Source: Candidatus Solibacter sp. (GTDB lineage: Bacteria; Acidobacteriota; Terriglobia; Bryobacterales; Bryobacteraceae). Taken from it: a stretch of 7,527 nt of DNA. Positions 6,296 to 7,527 of the stretch are shown here, in pieces; the stretch's first letter is position 1, and each line of letters begins with the position of its first letter. The translations under genes and the position numbers were made by a program. The stretch covers positions 1 to 7,527 of the forward strand of contig JADGNT010000227.1 of assembly GCA_017883345.1 (NCBI GenBank), written 5' to 3'. The notes below the pieces were generated by a model. That model saw only the letters and a program-made list of their open reading frames with translations, searched no databases and was not told the origin of the DNA.

Positions 6296-6323
6296 GGGGC
6301 GGGGAGGGGGGCGCGTCCGGGGG
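6296..6323 (+). other. G-quadruplex-forming motif
   Basis: The plus strand carries four G-runs of 4, 4, 6 and 5 bases (6296-6299, 6301-6304, 6306-6311, 6319-6323) with loops of 1, 1 and 7. This meets the usual G4 pattern. It lies between the vapC stop and the lysozyme start, on the template strand for both minus-strand genes, so it could slow RNA polymerase. Function is inferred only. Confidence 0.55.
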
Positions 6324-6331
6324 CCGCCGCC

Positions 6332-6745
6332 TCAGCGCAGGATCGTGAAAGCGCGGCGACGGTTGGGGCCGAAACGGAAAATGGCGAAGTCGGCGTCTAG
6401 CGATGCCGCGCGCTCGATTCCCAGGCGGCGCATCACGGCGAAGCTGGTGCGGTCCACGATGGAAAAATCCTGGTCGCGCCAGGAGATGCCCATTTGCCAC
6501 GCCGCTTCCAGGTCTGCCGCACCCACGGGCTCAATGGTGGCCACGCCGTCGCGAATGGCTTCCCAGAAATGCTCCGCGGCCTGCCGCCGGATCCGGTACC
6601 GGAGCAATGTCCAGGTTTCGACCAGCACATGGTCGGAGGTGACCAGGGGCTCGCCCGCCGCGAGGATAGCCTTCGCGCGAGCGTTGCTCGAATCCGAGGA
6701 GTCCGCCGCCGCGTACCAAACCGAAGTATCGACGAATAGGCTCAT
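6332..6745 (-). CDS. vapC: VapC-family PIN-domain ribonuclease toxin
   Basis: This 137-aa PIN-domain protein is the likely toxin of a type II pair; such enzymes cut RNA using acidic residues that bind Mg or Mn. It opens with the classical LFVDTSVWYA (Asp6). It has VETW (Glu43), DQDFSIVDRTSF (Asp93 and Asp98) and ASLDADFAIF (Asp117), so the usual acidic centre is complete. The length is normal for VapC. The ATG at 6745 gives the usual MSLFVDTS start; a GTG directly before it (6748) is also possible, and neither has a strong ribosome-binding site. It follows the antitoxin stop by about 9 bases on the same strand, the standard order antitoxin then toxin. The target RNA cannot be read from sequence. 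Confidence 0.9.
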   Translation of the reverse strand: MSLFVDTSVWYAAADSSDSSNARAKAILAAGEPLVTSDHVLVETWTLLRYRIRRQAAEHFWEAIRDGVATIEPVGAADLEAAWQMGISWRDQDFSIVDRTSFAVMRRLGIERAASLDADFAIFRFGPNRRRAFTILR

Positions 6746-6754
6746 CACGGTGAG

Positions 6755-7009
6755 TTACCGGCGGCGGCGGCGCGCACCGGTGGCACCGAAGGCTTCGGCG
6801 ATCATCGCGTCCTTGTCCCTTGCGATATCGCTCCGGCGTGACTCGCCGAGATCGAATACGAGGGCCGGATCCGCCTTCGCAGGCGAGTTGCCAAGATCGC
6901 GCACGACGAGCCGGCGTACGTATTCGGCAAAGGAGACGCCCAAATCTCCGGCGCGCTGGCGGGCACGGCGTTGCACCTCGGGCTGCAGAGTGATCTGCGT
7001 TCTTGCCAT
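6755..7009 (-). CDS. vapB: Ribbon-helix-helix antitoxin of the VapB type
   Basis: This 84-aa protein has the ribbon-helix-helix pattern: a short strand ARTQITL (2-8), helix PEVQRRARQRAGDL (10-23), a Gly-Val-Ser-Phe turn, and helix AEYVRRLVVRDL (28-39). Such proteins dimerise, bind operator DNA with the strand, and neutralise the toxin with the C-terminal part, here about 45-79, acidic and mixed in character. The chain ends in five Arg, which is unusual. Starts are ATG at 7009 or the adjacent ATG at 7012; the frame continues open upstream to 7219, but that part does not resemble an antitoxin. Placed just before the VapC gene, it very probably represses its own promoter. The role rests on fold pattern and position. 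Confidence 0.85.
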   Translation of the reverse strand: MARTQITLQPEVQRRARQRAGDLGVSFAEYVRRLVVRDLGNSPAKADPALVFDLGESRRSDIARDKDAMIAEAFGATGARRRRR

Positions 7010-7032
7010 CATGACATCACCATCATACCATC
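7006..7032 (-). promoter_or_regulatory. Candidate vapB promoter and operator repeats
   Basis: On the minus strand TGGTATGAT (7022-7030) is a good extended -10 box (TGnTATGAT); no -35 match lies 17 bases upstream. Transcription would start only a few bases before the vapB ATG, giving an almost leaderless mRNA. Around it ATGATGG occurs twice, 14 bases apart (7006-7012 and 7020-7026), with further GATG copies. Ribbon-helix-helix antitoxins often bind such short spaced repeats over their own promoter. Suggestive only. Confidence 0.38.
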
Positions 7033-7147
7033 GGCAGGCAGGTTCGCGGCGCGGCGAAAGACTGGCGCCAATGTCGGCAAGAACCTGACTACGGGAAGCG
7101 GCACGTGAGGCCGGCGTGGTAATCTTCGAATAATCGGATCGGCAAAT

Positions 7148-7527
7148 ATGGAATCGCTTGAGCCGCCGGTTGCGGTCGCTCCCCCGCCAGCCGCCCCAGC
7201 CGGGATTTTTCCGGCGCACCTGCTGTTTCTGATCTCTCTCGTACTGGCGGTCATCCTGGGAACCGCGGCTCAGTTTTGGCTCCTCTGGCCAGGCATGATC
7301 TTGACGGAGGTGTTCCTTCTCCTGCTCCCCGCGCTGCTTTTTGCCGTGCTCACGGGCTTGCCGATAGAGGCGCTGCGGCTGAAATGGGTGGGCGCGGGCG
7401 CCTGCTGGATGGGCCTCGCGATCGGTGCGGGCATGCTGCCGCTGGCGCTCGGCGCGGATCTGCTGGGCGAACGGATTCTCGGGTACAGTTGGTCGCTGCC
7501 GGACGAGTTCGGGACCAAGGGGCCGGC
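7148..7527 (+). CDS. Multi-spanning membrane protein, N-terminal fragment; possibly CPBP-family intramembrane protease
   Basis: An open frame of 126 codons runs off the right edge. It begins with a Pro/Ala-rich cytosolic-looking leader (1-20), then three hydrophobic stretches that look like membrane helices: about 22-42, 48-69 (LTEVFLLLLPALLFAV) and 82-106. The second helix with LLLLPALLF, followed by a short loop and an LRLKW stretch, recalls the N-terminus of CPBP (CAAX protease and bacteriocin-processing) proteins, which cleave or process substrates within the membrane. The catalytic EExxxR and later His motifs would lie beyond the window, so the family cannot be confirmed. The ATG lacks a clear Shine-Dalgarno. 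It is divergent from vapB; the 135-base gap between them must hold both promoters. That it is a membrane protein is fairly sure; the family is a guess. Confidence 0.6.
   Translation, partial: MESLEPPVAVAPPPAAPAGIFPAHLLFLISLVLAVILGTAAQFWLLWPGMILTEVFLLLLPALLFAVLTGLPIEALRLKWVGAGACWMGLAIGAGMLPLALGADLLGERILGYSWSLPDEFGTKGP

Noticed and set aside
7010..7219. Longer antitoxin start giving 154 residues
   Set aside because: The extension would run over the vapB promoter region and into the divergent membrane-protein gene at 7148, and it carries no recognisable fold. The ribbon-helix-helix strand starts right after the ATG at 7009.

Overview
This is a GC-rich bacterial window with tightly packed genes, mostly on the minus strand. 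Protein styles (a KaiC with a C-terminal coiled coil, a PAS/PAS hybrid histidine kinase, VapBC and PIN toxins, a CPBP-like membrane protein) suggest a soil bacterium, perhaps Acidobacteria of the Solibacter/Bryobacter type. That assignment is inference from recalled family resemblance; there is no rRNA or taxonomic marker here.

Layout, left to right: (1) 2-94 (+), the last 30 codons of a PIN-domain protein. (2) 180-4521 (-), a four-ORF operon read right to left: kaiC, a 36-codon ORF that looks like a collapsed kaiB copy, an intact kaiB, and a hybrid histidine kinase with a receiver domain. The junctions are ATGA, GTGA and a 3-base gap, so translation is very probably coupled throughout. (3) 4522-4733, the kaiC leader, AT-rich relative to its surroundings, holding a perfect 10-bp hairpin. 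(4) 4734-6270 (-), a T4-type (GH24) lysozyme followed 40 bases later by a divergent nucleoside hydrolase. (5) 6332-7012 (-), a vapBC toxin-antitoxin pair with a repeat-bearing start region. (6) 7148-7527 (+), the N-terminus of a multi-spanning membrane protein, possibly a CPBP-family intramembrane protease, cut by the window edge.

The kai operon is the main interest. KaiC keeps both RecA-like ATPase domains and, with the start chosen here, its residue numbering runs almost in register with the cyanobacterial protein, placing Ser-Ser exactly at 431/432. KaiB is complete. No KaiA is present. The kinase is not SasA-like (no KaiB-like sensor domain) but a PAS/PAS/HisKA/HATPase/REC protein, so any KaiC/KaiB signal would pass to it by another route. 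This is a non-cyanobacterial KaiBC signalling module rather than a full clock.

The lysozyme and nucleoside hydrolase each show changes at classical catalytic positions (Cys at the T4 Asp20 position; Tyr at the His241 position plus a short deletion in the nucleoside hydrolase). No transposase, tRNA, rRNA or CRISPR array is visible, and no gene-free stretch exceeds about 215 bases.
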